64,000 nucleotides of DNA, from NCBI GenBank assembly GCA_018449715.1, contig JAAVVA010000006.1, positions 310,001 through 374,000 on the forward strand, given 5' to 3'. This stretch comes from Acidobacteriaceae bacterium dw_441. GTDB taxonomy: Bacteria > Acidobacteriota > Terriglobia > Terriglobales > Acidobacteriaceae. The position numbers and the translations under genes are program-made. Numbering within the stretch: the stretch's first letter is position 1; the number at the start of each line of letters is the position of its first letter. Shown here piece by piece: positions 8,836-16,933 of the stretch. Under the pieces are notes generated by a model. It was not told where the DNA came from. It did no database searches and saw nothing but the letters and a program-made list of their open reading frames with translations.

Positions 8836-8879
8836 AGGTCACGTCCGCGTGACCTATAGAGGTCACTTCGTGGTGACTT
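8836..8879. promoter_or_regulatory. Two tandem inverted repeats, operator-like
   Basis: AGGTCAC-N6-GTGACCT at 8836-8855 is a perfect 7-bp inverted repeat. A second copy, AGGTCAC-N6-GTGACTT, lies at 8860-8879 with one changed base. The centres are 24 bases apart. They sit in the 295-base divergent region between the excisionase-like gene and the LysR gene, where a regulator of either operon would bind. The binding protein is not known; the LysR protein at 8980 is one candidate. Confidence 0.7.
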
Positions 8880-8979
8880 ATTGACAGAAAAGATTCGCTC
8901 CGAAAACGATAAGTTAAGGACTGTTTTTGCACAGTCTTTGGCAAGCCTCAGAACACCCCAATTCGGAGCATGACGGGCC

Positions 8980-9933
8980 ATGTCGGAACAAGTTGAATTC
9001 AGGCACCTGAAGTACATCGTAGCGGTAGCAGAAGCCGGGAATTTCACGCGTGCAGCCGAACGGCTTTTTCTCTCGCAGCCATCGCTTAGCAAGCAGATCA
9101 AAGACATCGAAACTGAGATCGGTGTTCAGCTCTTCGAGCGTCATCGCGACGGCGTTTATCCAACGCCGATTGGACAGATGGTCGTGGACTATGCCGTGGC
9201 AACGCTGTACGGACGAACCCATGTGTTCAAGCTGGCAAAGGAGATCTTTTCTGGGACCATCCCGCCTTTGCGAGTGGGCTTTTCTTGCTTCGTAAACTCC
9301 CGTCATCTGCAAACATTCCGCTCGCTCTATGCAAAGCACTTTCCACTCTGTAGCGTTCAGCTCTCTGGAGGAGATACCGTTCACATCCTTCAAAGGATGG
9401 AGCGTGGAGACCTGGATTGCGCTGTTCTTTGCCTTCCGATTGCCGGTCCGAAATGGGTCGTTGAGCACATTGCAAGCACGCCGCTAGTTGCATGCATGCG
9501 CACTGACGATCCACTTTCCGAACGAACGGAGGTCGGTCTGCAAGAACTCGTGCCAAGGCTCACAGTATTCCGCGATCCAGATGGACATCCTGCGGCGCAT
9601 GCGCGGCTGCTGGAGATGCTTGCGGCGGCGAACTCTAGCGTGCATGTCTCCTGCACTGCAGCAACACCACATGACATTCAACTTCTCGTGCGCGACGGCT
9701 ACGGAATCGCACTGGTCAATGAAGACATGCCGCTAGAGTCGGACATGGCGATCAGACACCTCTATGGCGTGCAGTGGACTGCGGATACTGCCTTCGTCTA
9801 TAGCTCGGACTCGGGACATCCCGCTCTCCCTCATATTCAGCGGCATTTCTATAAGAGAAACACAGAGACAGTCCGTAAGCAGCCGCAAGCAGATCGTCCA
9901 CAGTTGTCGCTGAAGTTCGACATCACCGCGTGA
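8980..9933 (+). CDS. LysR-family transcriptional regulator
   Basis: A 317-residue regulator of normal LysR length. The N-terminal HTH (about residues 6-65) reads FRHLKYIVAVAEAGNFTRAAERLFLSQPSLSKQIKDIETEIGVQLFER. The rest, from about residue 95, is the two-lobed effector-binding domain, here with the motifs LRVGFSCFVN and GDLDCAVLCLP. LysR proteins bind T-N11-A type palindromes near their own start, and a tandem inverted repeat lies about 100 bases upstream. Within the island it precedes a VirB2-like pilin gene, so it may once have regulated conjugation genes, most of which are now missing. Effector unknown. Confidence 0.9.
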   Translation: MSEQVEFRHLKYIVAVAEAGNFTRAAERLFLSQPSLSKQIKDIETEIGVQLFERHRDGVYPTPIGQMVVDYAVATLYGRTHVFKLAKEIFSGTIPPLRVGFSCFVNSRHLQTFRSLYAKHFPLCSVQLSGGDTVHILQRMERGDLDCAVLCLPIAGPKWVVEHIASTPLVACMRTDDPLSERTEVGLQELVPRLTVFRDPDGHPAAHARLLEMLAAANSSVHVSCTAATPHDIQLLVRDGYGIALVNEDMPLESDMAIRHLYGVQWTADTAFVYSSDSGHPALPHIQRHFYKRNTETVRKQPQADRPQLSLKFDITA

Positions 9934-10174
9934 TCATTTGCTATAGACAGAAGCTATAGCGAATCGAGCAACAAGTATTGGACGGTGATTGGCTGAGGTT
10001 CTACCTTCCGAATCATGACGGCGAACGAACAGCCGTCTCGGAGGATCAATGCATAGCCATCTCATCCCAATCATTCGCACTGAACCATCGCAGACAGCCG
10101 CGCCATCCAAAAGGATTTTGCGTTCTTGTCTGTGCTCGTATCGGAAGGTCAAAGACCTGACGATCACCAACCGG

Positions 10175-10495
10175 ATGCGTACTATCCGCGCAATCGCTCC
10201 AACCTTCTTCGCCTTATCCCTCGCAACCGTCGCGCACGCCCAAGGAACGATGGACTTCTCTGGCGCGCAGACTTTGATGGGGACCTTTAGAACTTTTGCC
10301 ATGTACGCTGGGGCCGTCATATGCCTCGGTGGCCTCATCTTCTCAGGCATCCGCATGATGAGCGGACGCTTTCAGGACGCCATACCAGGGCTCTTCGGCG
10401 CGCTGTTCGGCGCTGGAGTTCTCGGTTGGGGAGCCGGATGGATCGGACCTCCAGAGGCGCGACGTTCACCCGATGGAAGAGGCGGAAGGCTATAA
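10175..10495 (+). pseudogene. VirB2/TrbC-like conjugative pilin, 3' end lost
   Basis: The frame begins with a signal peptide (MRTIRAIAPTFFALSLATVAHAQ), then two hydrophobic helices (TFAMYAGAVICLGGLIFSGIRM and GLFGALFGAGVLGWGAGWIG) around a short polar turn, the hairpin design of type IV secretion pilins. After WIG, at about 10447, the sequence changes into PPEARRSPDGRGGRL, which is out-of-frame ParB DNA. The natural C-terminus has therefore been replaced by a deletion junction. ATG at 10175 fits the signal peptide; the frame is open further upstream. No other type IV secretion gene is present, so the pilin has no machinery to work with here. Confidence 0.72.
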
Positions 10496-11741
10496 GCGGC
10501 TTCTCGCTCTGACGGAACCGACCTATACCGTCGAGCAGATCGCCGCCAAGGTGGGCAAGACCCCCGCTTACATCGCAACGCGCTTGAAGCTGACCGACCT
10601 CTGCGATGAGGTTGCCGCCGAGTTCTACAAGAACCATATCGGCGTGGGCCATGCGCTGCTGCTGGCGAAGCTGCCAACGGATATGCAGACCCTTGGCATC
10701 ACGGCCTGCTTCAAAGAGGTCTACGCCGGGGGAGGCGACAAGCCCGCGCGTATCCTTCTCCCCGTCCGCGCTCTGCGCTTCTGGATTGAGACGAACGTGC
10801 TCCTGCTTTTGAAGGACGCGCCGTTTGACCGTCGTAACGCCGAGCTTGTTCCCGCAGCCGGAAGTTGTGTGGACTGCCCCAAACGCACAGGCCACAATAA
10901 GCTCTTGTTTGCCGACCTTGGCAAGCAAGACGCCTGCATCGACCCCGGCTGCTATCAGGCCAAGGTGCAGGCGCACATCGTGGCTGCTATCGCATCCAGA
11001 CCGCAGCTTGTCCAGATCAGCACGTCCTACCGCGCACAGGCGGAAGGCAGCACCGTCCTCTCGCGGAACAAGTACGTTGCCATCCGCGAAGAGAAGCCCA
11101 AAGACAAGGAACAGGCCAAACAGCCGGAGTTCAAGACCTGCAAAGACTCCATCACCGCCATCATCGCGGACGGCGAAGGCCAGGGCACCATGCAGAAGGT
11201 TTGCACCAACCCTGTCTGCCGGGTGCATCATCCCAAGGACAACCAGCGGGAGCAGGATGAGGCCAGCCGTGCGAAGTGGAAGGCCGAGCAGGAGAAGCAG
11301 CGCCGCGAGGAAGCCATCGCCAACACAACCGGCCTTCGTGTCCTGTCAGCTATCGCCTCCGCCGTGCCGGTGCGTTTGCTCAAGCGTGACCTGCTTTTCG
11401 TGGCGGAGCGGCTGTTGTCCCTGATGGATGAGAACCGCATCGAGGCTATCGCAAGGCAGCATGGCATCCGCCAGAAGCGTGACGACGGCGGTGCACGGAA
11501 AACGCTGACCGCCTTCCTCCGCCGCGCCGACGAAGGCACACTCTCCCGGCTGTTGGTAGAGGCAAGTATCTTGCTTGCAGCCTCACGCGGGAATGCAACC
11601 GCCATCCTCAAGGATGCAGCCATAGCATACAAAGTGGATACCGACGCTATCAGCCAGAAGGTCAGGCAGGAGTTTGCTGCCAAGGTAAAGGCGAAGAAGG
11701 CGACACAACAAGCCGCCAAGGTTGCCAAGAAAGCGGCCTAG
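10447..11741 (+). pseudogene. ParB/RepB-type partition protein lacking its N-terminal domain
   Basis: The frame from about 10449 reads DLQRRDVHP then MEEAEGYKRLL, which is the family's internal QR-x-D-x-HPMEEA motif and not a start. The N-terminal ParB nuclease-like domain (roughly 100 residues) is absent. What remains is the HTH region (YTVEQIAAKVGKTPAYIATRLKLTDL), a middle section with cysteine pairs (CVDCPKRTG, ACIDPGCYQAK, VCTNPVCRVHHP) and a long basic helical tail ending KVKAKKATQQAAKVAKKAA. ATG at 10473 could still start a 422-residue protein. ParB proteins of this size belong to plasmids and integrative elements. The fusion to the VirB2 gene shows an internal deletion. A terminator follows at 11757. 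Confidence 0.75.
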
Positions 11742-11756
11742 CAACAATGGATAGAA

Positions 11757-11781
11757 AGGGCGGCGAACCTGCCGCCCCTTT
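11757..11781 (+). terminator. Rho-independent terminator after the ParB remnant
   Basis: GGGCGGC, a six-base loop (GAACCT), GCCGCCC and then CTTTT form a stable hairpin with a short U tract, 16 bases after the ParB stop. It would also act, less well, on the opposite strand, ending the redox operon that stops at 11889. Confidence 0.75.
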
Positions 11782-11888
11782 TCTGCGCCAAAAATCAGCG
11801 GCAGGAAGACACCTAGCCGGTTTCTCCCTGCACCCATTTCCGGCCGCATCCGGCCCCCGCTCGCCGGCTGGGGCCGTGCTTGGTCCAG

Positions 11889-12887
11889 TCAATCGGTTGC
11901 GATAACGACCTTGCCAATGTTTCGTCCCGATTCAAGGAGATCGTGGGCAGTTCTCATCGCTTCGGGAGTAAGCCCCGCGAGCAGGGTCGTTACAATCGGT
12001 CGGATTCGTCCTTCAGCGACGAGGGCAGCAACAGCTTCGAGAGTGCGTCCTTGGCTCTCAACGTCATACCCGTGGAGCACCTTGCTGAAGACCATCTCCA
12101 TATGCAATGACGCGGACTTCAACATAAGAGCATTCGCGTTGAGTGATGGGGACATATCAATGACCGAGAGATGTCCAAAGGGGCGAAGTAACTTCGCTAT
12201 CCACGGGAGGTTGTCAGCAGTCTTTGCAGTCGAAAGAATCATGTCTACCTGCTCAATGTGTTCTGCTGACAGTTGTTCCTGGATGTCCTTGCTGTGGTCG
12301 ATCACGAGATCAGCACCCATCTCATGACACCATTCGCGGGATCCAGGCCGCGACGCAGTGCTGATTACCAAGGCGCTTGTCTCCGCTTTTAGCAGTTGCG
12401 TAGCAATGGAACCTACTCCGCCTGCGCCTCCGACGATAAGCACCCGTTCGACCCCCACGGGCAGATCGCTTTGCTCACGAAACATCGCCTCCCAAGCAGT
12501 GAGCGCGCCAATCGGAAGAGAAGCTGCACCAGCGAATGTAAGGCTTTCGGGAATTCTGGCAAGAATTCGGTGATCCACCGCCACCCGTTCGGCCCAGGCA
12601 CCATCTCGCGTCATGTCTCCGGTTCCGAAAACTTTATCGCCGGTTTTGAACCCACGTACACCGGAGCCGATCTCGACAATCACACCGGCAAATTCCCAAC
12701 CAAGCAGGACACGACCGCCCGGTTCTGCGCTGCGTGTCCTGCGGATGAAAGTTTCCCCTGGGTTGATCCCGACTGCATGAACGTCAACCAGCACATCCAA
12801 TTCGCGAAGGGTCGGCTCCGAAATCTCCACCAACTTGATAGCGAAGTCTTCGAGGCTGTGCGCTTTCTCGTATACCAGCGCTTTCAT
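11889..12887 (-). CDS. Zinc-binding-alcohol-dehydrogenase-like / quinone oxidoreductase (MDR)
   Basis: A 332-residue NAD(P)-dependent oxidoreductase of the quinone oxidoreductase branch of the MDR superfamily. The GroES-like N-terminal domain carries GINPGETFIRR and GWEFAGVIVEIGSGV. The Rossmann domain begins with VLIVGGAGGVGSIATQLLKA (glycine motif near residue 155). The cysteine ligands of catalytic zinc are missing, as in QOR enzymes, so a quinone or enone reductase is more likely than an alcohol dehydrogenase. Its ATG overlaps the preceding stop by 4 bases (ATGA at 12884-12887), so it is the third gene of a translationally coupled redox operon. It is island cargo. Substrate unknown. Confidence 0.88.
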   Translation of the reverse strand: MKALVYEKAHSLEDFAIKLVEISEPTLRELDVLVDVHAVGINPGETFIRRTRSAEPGGRVLLGWEFAGVIVEIGSGVRGFKTGDKVFGTGDMTRDGAWAERVAVDHRILARIPESLTFAGAASLPIGALTAWEAMFREQSDLPVGVERVLIVGGAGGVGSIATQLLKAETSALVISTASRPGSREWCHEMGADLVIDHSKDIQEQLSAEHIEQVDMILSTAKTADNLPWIAKLLRPFGHLSVIDMSPSLNANALMLKSASLHMEMVFSKVLHGYDVESQGRTLEAVAALVAEGRIRPIVTTLLAGLTPEAMRTAHDLLESGRNIGKVVIATD

Positions 12888-13492
12888 AGGGAAAACCTTT
12901 CGAGGAATTCAAGCCGGAGGCCCGCCAGCGGACCACCGAGCTGCTGAAGCCGTCCGCCAATGGCCAACGAGCCAAGATCGACAGGCTCGAAGCCGATTTC
13001 GTCAATGAGGTTATGAACCGGCTTCTTGGCTTCGGGATCATCACCGGAAATAAAGAGAACGGTGCGTCGCTTCGATGGGGAGAAATCGGAAATCCAAGCC
13101 ATCGGAACAGAATTGAACGCTTTCACGACCCTCGCACCTGGCGCAAGGTCTCCAACGATTTCGCTGGAGGTTCGTCCCGAAATGTCACCTAGAGTCAGCG
13201 GAGTAAAGCCAGCGAGCCGATTGGTTGTGTCAATAAGAATGCGCCCCTTCCAATCGGGAATGGAGAATAGCGCCTGCTGCACCTTCGGCCAATTTGCGGC
13301 CAGCACAATAATGTCCTGTTCTGTAGCCTGCTGCGGCGTTCCCGCTTCTGCGCCCGATCCAAGTTCCTTCACAAGAGGGGCCAGTGAGTCGGGACCCCGG
13401 GTGTTGCTTAACAGCACCCGATGACCCACGGCAAGAGCGTGTTTGGAAATAGTCTGAGCAACGACACCAGCACCGATAAAGCCGATCTTCAT
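12884..13492 (-). CDS. F420-dependent NADP reductase-like NAD(P)-binding protein
   Basis: A 202-residue protein with an N-terminal Rossmann fold (MKIGFIGAGVVAQTISKHALAVGHRVLLSNTRG), then the family segment IIVLAANWPKVQQAL and the conserved VVKAFNSVP near residue 124. It belongs to the NADPH-dependent F420 reductase-like group, many members of which do not use F420. It overlaps the upstream NmrA gene and the downstream dehydrogenase gene by 4 bases each, so the three are one coupled operon. Role: probably NADP(H)-linked reduction of a small molecule. The specific reaction is not determinable. Confidence 0.85.
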   Translation of the reverse strand: MKIGFIGAGVVAQTISKHALAVGHRVLLSNTRGPDSLAPLVKELGSGAEAGTPQQATEQDIIVLAANWPKVQQALFSIPDWKGRILIDTTNRLAGFTPLTLGDISGRTSSEIVGDLAPGARVVKAFNSVPMAWISDFSPSKRRTVLFISGDDPEAKKPVHNLIDEIGFEPVDLGSLAIGGRLQQLGGPLAGLRLEFLERFSL

Positions 13493-14382
13493 GACGCGCT
13501 CTCCTGGGCTTTAGCCGCGTCCGCAACCGAACGCAAATACTCGGCGGGAGTCGTGGGCTTGTGGCCGATGAGCTTTTCGAGGTCGCCGGTTACTTCTTCC
13601 CACTGACCCTGATTCATACCTTGAACCCACTTCAAGATGAACGGGCCAACAAAATCGGGAAAGCCGAACGCTGCCATTGACTTTACGTATTCCTCATCCG
13701 AGATCGTGATGTAAGGCACATCCTTGCGGTGGATGTCCGAAAGAATCCGGGCAATGTCGGCCCACGAGACAGCCGGTGCGCCGGATAGGTAATAGGTTTT
13801 GCCTTCGTGACCGGGCTCGGCCAGGACTGTCGCATGGGCCGCCGCCAGATCGTCACGGGTCGCCGCTGTGAACTTGCCGTTGCCGGGTGGCACCCGAACA
13901 CCTATCTCCACGGCGTTCGGCCCGGCATACACAATGGCAGGCTCCATGAACGGCGGGTGCTGTACGAGCGTATAGCTGAGGCCCGATGTCCGCAGCTTCT
14001 CGATCGAGAAGATGTCTTCCTCGGTAATTTCCTTCATGGTGAAGGTCGAACCGGCCTTGTGATAGATCGGCATGTAGACGAGGTGCCGCACGCCGGTCGC
14101 GGCTGCCACATCGATCACGTTGGCATGAGCCGTCTTGCGGTCGGTAAAGGCGTGGGTCGAAGTCAGCATCAGCTTCTCAACACCTTGGAAAGCCTTTGAA
14201 AGCGAATCGCGGTCATAGTAATCGCCCTGCCGGATCTCAATACCTTTGGCGGCCAAATCCGCTGCCTTGGATGGATCACGAGCAAGCCCTATTAATTGAT
14301 CGGCGGGCTTCAGCTTCAGCAAATGCAGAAGTGTCTTTCTCCCGATGTCGCCGCTTGCTCCCGTTACTAGAATCTTCCCCAT
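13489..14382 (-). CDS. NmrA-like NAD(P)H-binding oxidoreductase (atypical SDR)
   Basis: A 297-residue atypical SDR. The dinucleotide motif GASGDIG lies at residues 8-14, followed by the QGDYYDRDSL and GVEKLMLTST segments typical of NmrA/QOR2 proteins and by YTLVQHPPFME in the substrate half. There is no Tyr-x3-Lys pair in the usual place, as in NmrA relatives. It is the first gene of the three-gene redox operon. The 264-base region upstream, shared with the divergent SDR at 14647, contains two operator-like palindromes that also occur beside the TetR gene. This fits control of both transcripts by that regulator. Confidence 0.87.
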   Translation of the reverse strand: MGKILVTGASGDIGRKTLLHLLKLKPADQLIGLARDPSKAADLAAKGIEIRQGDYYDRDSLSKAFQGVEKLMLTSTHAFTDRKTAHANVIDVAAATGVRHLVYMPIYHKAGSTFTMKEITEEDIFSIEKLRTSGLSYTLVQHPPFMEPAIVYAGPNAVEIGVRVPPGNGKFTAATRDDLAAAHATVLAEPGHEGKTYYLSGAPAVSWADIARILSDIHRKDVPYITISDEEYVKSMAAFGFPDFVGPFILKWVQGMNQGQWEEVTGDLEKLIGHKPTTPAEYLRSVADAAKAQESAS

Positions 14383-14416
14383 ACTTCCAACTCTCCTTTT
14401 GGCTCCCGGCCGCAGT

Positions 14417-14436
14417 TCTGAATCTTCTGGTTCAGA
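14417..14436. promoter_or_regulatory. Operator-like palindrome, copy 1
   Basis: TCTGAATC-TTCT-GGTTCAGA is a near-perfect inverted repeat (outer six bases match exactly) located 35 bases before the start of the NmrA-like gene. The same TGAATC-N4-GGTTCA core recurs at 14581 and, with one change, at 16311, so a common protein probably binds all three. Confidence 0.75.
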
Positions 14437-14578
14437 TGTAGAGGCGACGGGAAGAGATGCAAAATTCTCGGTCTTTCGGTACGGAAGTCGCCGAACACGC
14501 CTATATGTTTACCAGTTATTCAAGGCTTGCATCCCCATTGCCAGTACAAATCTTTGCATCTATTGACGCCGCTATACA

Positions 14579-14598
14579 TCTGAATCGCTAGGTTCATA
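14579..14598. promoter_or_regulatory. Operator-like palindrome, copy 2
   Basis: TGAATC-GCTA-GGTTCA at 14581-14596 lies 50 bases upstream of the SDR start at 14647, within the expected promoter. It matches copies at 14417 and 16309. The nearby TetR-family regulator encoded at 15457-16110 is the obvious candidate to bind it. Confidence 0.75.
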
Positions 14599-14646
14599 TC
14601 ATGCACCCCTCATGGCGCATTCGATAACAAAGGAGAAGAAGAAAAC

Positions 14647-15417
14647 ATGTCGCAATCAGTTCTTGACCTGTCCAAGGAGTTCGCGGGTCGCCGCGCGCTC
14701 GTTACTGGAGGTTCCCGAGGTATCGGTGCCGCCATCGCTCAACGTCTTCTTGACGGAGGCGCTTCGGTAGTAGTCGTCGCGCGTAACCGCCATGAACAAA
14801 CACCGGCAGGCGCAACCTTCATCAAGGGTGACATTCTGACTCTGGAGGGTTGCAAGAAGCTCGTTGACGAGTCCATCAAGGCTCTCGGCGGACTCGACAT
14901 TCTCGTCAACAATGCCGCAGCCGCAGAGCTTGTTTTGCCGAACTCCGAGGCCATCTCGGATGCCGTCTGGCAGGAGACGATTGCGTCGAATCTACTGTCC
15001 GTTGTCCGCGTGACCAACGCGGCGTTGCCTGCACTGAAGGAGTCAACACAAGGCTCCATCCTCAACATCTCGTCTGGGAGCGATCTTCCGGGCAACGGTC
15101 CACTCGTTCATTATGGTGCAAGCAAAGCCGGGATGAACTACTACACGAAGGCACTTGCAAAGGAGCTAGGTGTCGCAAACAAGATTCGCGTGAACATCGT
15201 CACACCCGGCGGCGTCGAGACACCGGGCGGCGACAAAATTCGTAATGAGATCATGGCGGCAATGGGCGCACCGCCTGAGGCTGCCGCTGCTATGGTGCCG
15301 CTAGGTCGGCTCGGAGTGCCCTCGGATATTGCAGAAGCTTCAGTCTTCCTGCTTTCGCCGCGTGCCATCTGGATCACCGGACAAAACTTCCATGTTGACG
15401 GTGGCTTCAGCTTCTAA
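14647..15417 (+). CDS. SDR family oxidoreductase
   Basis: A 256-residue classical SDR. It shows TGGSRGIGAAIAQRL (residues 20-34), NNAAAAE for the NNAG box, catalytic Ser in NISSGSD and Y-G-A-S-K in VHYGASKAGM. The C-terminal VTGQ box appears as WITGQNFHVDGGFSF, strong evidence for a complete enzyme. RBS AAGGAG lies 12 bases upstream. It is divergent from the NmrA operon, preceded by an operator-like palindrome and followed by a strong terminator that it shares with the convergent TetR gene. This is the arrangement of a TetR-controlled redox stress or detoxification cassette. Substrate unknown. Confidence 0.92.
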   Translation: MSQSVLDLSKEFAGRRALVTGGSRGIGAAIAQRLLDGGASVVVVARNRHEQTPAGATFIKGDILTLEGCKKLVDESIKALGGLDILVNNAAAAELVLPNSEAISDAVWQETIASNLLSVVRVTNAALPALKESTQGSILNISSGSDLPGNGPLVHYGASKAGMNYYTKALAKELGVANKIRVNIVTPGGVETPGGDKIRNEIMAAMGAPPEAAAAMVPLGRLGVPSDIAEASVFLLSPRAIWITGQNFHVDGGFSF

Positions 15418-15441
15418 GTCGCTCGGTCGGTATAAAGAAAG

Positions 15442-15473
15442 TCAGGCTCGCTGACCTCAGCGAGCCTGATTTT
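15442..15473. terminator. Bidirectional terminator between the SDR and TetR genes
   Basis: TCAGGCTCGCTGA and its exact complement TCAGCGAGCCTGA are separated by CC (loop of about 6 in practice). AAAGAAAG lies on the left and TTTTCTTT on the right, so the hairpin can stop both convergent transcripts. The TetR stop codon (15457-15459) lies inside the hairpin, so translation of tetR to its end would open the stem. Confidence 0.88.
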
Positions 15474-16110
15474 CTTTGTGATTGGGGTGTTGTCCTTCGT
15501 CCAGATAGCCCATGTGTTGAAGGGCGACATCAACGACTCTCATCAACTCTGCTTTTGTCGCTCCGCTTGCGTGCTGTACACCAAGTCCCTGGATCAGCGT
15601 TGCAACGTATCGAGTCAATGCTACCGGGTCAACGTCTTCGCCAAGGTCTCCAGACTTCTTTGCCTGCTCGAATCGCTTTCTTGCGACCGACAGTCCATTC
15701 TTCCTAAGCTGAATCAACCATTGCTTGATGGGATCTGCCTCGTCTCCAACCGCCAGCGCACCGTGTACCGAGAGGCAACCCTTCGGATTGCCGGGAGTCG
15801 CCAGGAAATCCACGGTTCCGCGAAGGGATGATTCAATTACTTCCCGAATCGTCGGCTTCTCTAGGGCTTCGCGTATGTATCCCTGATACGTGCCGAGATA
15901 GCGTTCAAACGCTTTCTTGAAGAGTTCTTCCTTATTGCCAAAAGCGGCCCACATGCTAGAGCGGTTAATCCGCATGGCATCTGTCAGGTCGGTGAGCGTG
16001 GCTCCTTCGTATCCCTTTTCCCAAAACACGCGCATTGCCGCATCCAGTGCAGCCGTCGTGTCGAAGCCCCGAGGACGGCCCATCTTCGGATTGTCAGTCT
16101 TTTTAGCCAT
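15457..16110 (-). CDS. TetR/AcrR-family transcriptional repressor
   Basis: A 217-residue regulator. The N-terminal HTH follows the family pattern GRPRGFDTTAALDAAMRVFWEKGYEGATLTDLTDAMRINRSSMWAAFGNKEELF, and the C-terminal part is an all-helical ligand-binding domain containing GNPKGCLSVHGAL, typical of the TetR_C group near YxaF/LfrR. ATG at 16110 is preferred over the GTG at 16128 because the MAKKTDNPKMGRPRG start matches family proteins. Three copies of a TGAATC-N4-GGTTCA palindrome flank its neighbourhood (14417, 14579, 16309). The likely targets are the divergent SDR and NmrA operons. The ligand is unknown. Confidence 0.92.
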   Translation of the reverse strand: MAKKTDNPKMGRPRGFDTTAALDAAMRVFWEKGYEGATLTDLTDAMRINRSSMWAAFGNKEELFKKAFERYLGTYQGYIREALEKPTIREVIESSLRGTVDFLATPGNPKGCLSVHGALAVGDEADPIKQWLIQLRKNGLSVARKRFEQAKKSGDLGEDVDPVALTRYVATLIQGLGVQHASGATKAELMRVVDVALQHMGYLDEGQHPNHKENQAR

Positions 16111-16308
16111 AGCATCTATTTGATACACATCTGGACCGAAAAGGTCGAAACTTCTGCGTCTGGCTGTAAAATCTACTACCTTGCGAAATGAATGCCGCTC
16201 CCATCACCGTCCGACGTGGGTGGTCGGATGGGCCTGCGAATCTGAAAGTTGCGGACGCAAAGTGAGACGCAACCCAAAACTTCTGAATCGACATGACATT
16301 GCGAATAA

Positions 16309-16330
16309 TCTGAATCGTTAGGTACAGATG
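16309..16330. promoter_or_regulatory. Operator-like palindrome, copy 3
   Basis: ATCTGAATC-GTTA-GGTACAGAT is an inverted repeat with the same TGAATC-N4-GGTWCA core as copies 1 and 2. A half-site CTGAATCGACA lies 30 bases to the left at 16283. It sits between the divergent TetR (start 16110) and HxlR (start 16541) genes, suggesting autoregulation of TetR, HxlR control, or both. Confidence 0.72.
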
Positions 16331-16540
16331 TCGGTTCCTAAGAGAGGACTCGCATTTGAGTTCAACCCAGACGATTCACTAACTACAATCTTCGCCGCGC
16401 GGAATCTACTACGCGGCCTACCCGAGGGACAGTCCTATTACTTTCTCCGGCCAGTCGTACTTGTCAGCCTCTCTCGTCCCAGGTCAGTTGAGTTGAAGGG
16501 TGTACCCGCCACCAGAGCGGGCCACCTCACAGGAGAGAAA

Positions 16541-16885
16541 ATGGATGAACTGCATGACAGTCCCAACCAGGACTGCCCGACTGATACAGACCTATTGCGC
16601 TTTGTTTTCCAGGGCAAGTGGAGACTCAGGGTACTGCAAGAGATCGTCAAAGGGCCGGTGCGCCTCAGCCAGCTCAGACGTGCAGTGCCAGAATGCAGTA
16701 AGAAAGTGCTCATCGACGTTCTTCACGGGCTTGAGGAACTTGGATGGATAGCGCGTCAGGAGTACCCCACGAAGCTCAGGAAAGTTGAGTATTCGCTGAC
16801 GCCTAGATGCGAACAAGATGTCCGCCGTGCCATTGCCATCGCCTCAAGTGAAACGGCAGCCTCTCCACCCGAAAACACTTTGTAG
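16541..16885 (+). CDS. HxlR-family winged-helix regulator
   Basis: A 114-residue HxlR-type DNA-binding protein, a family often responding to aldehydes, quinones or redox state. Key features are FQGKWRLRVLQEIVKGPVRLSQLRRAVPECSKKVLIDVLHGLEELGWIARQEYP, then RKVEYSLTP of the wing. The cysteine usual before the KW helix is present as QDCPTDTD near residue 11. ATG at 16541 follows AGGAG by 5 bases; the frame is open back to 16328 but the extra 71 residues look non-coding. It is divergent from TetR. It may add a second redox input to the neighbouring oxidoreductase cluster. Confidence 0.86.
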   Translation: MDELHDSPNQDCPTDTDLLRFVFQGKWRLRVLQEIVKGPVRLSQLRRAVPECSKKVLIDVLHGLEELGWIARQEYPTKLRKVEYSLTPRCEQDVRRAIAIASSETAASPPENTL

Positions 16886-16901
16886 CAGGGGTGCGAGAGG
16901 C

Positions 16902-16920
16902 GTACACTGATGTGTACACA
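16902..16920. promoter_or_regulatory. Operator-like palindromes before the toxin-antitoxin pair
   Basis: GTACAC-TGAT-GTGTAC (16902-16917) is a perfect inverted repeat and overlaps a second perfect palindrome, TGTGTACACA (16911-16920). It ends 13 bases before the antitoxin start codon. Phd-type antitoxins repress their own operon through such sites, so this is probably the autoregulatory operator. Confidence 0.78.
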
Positions 16921-16933
16921 TGGGAGGTGGGGA

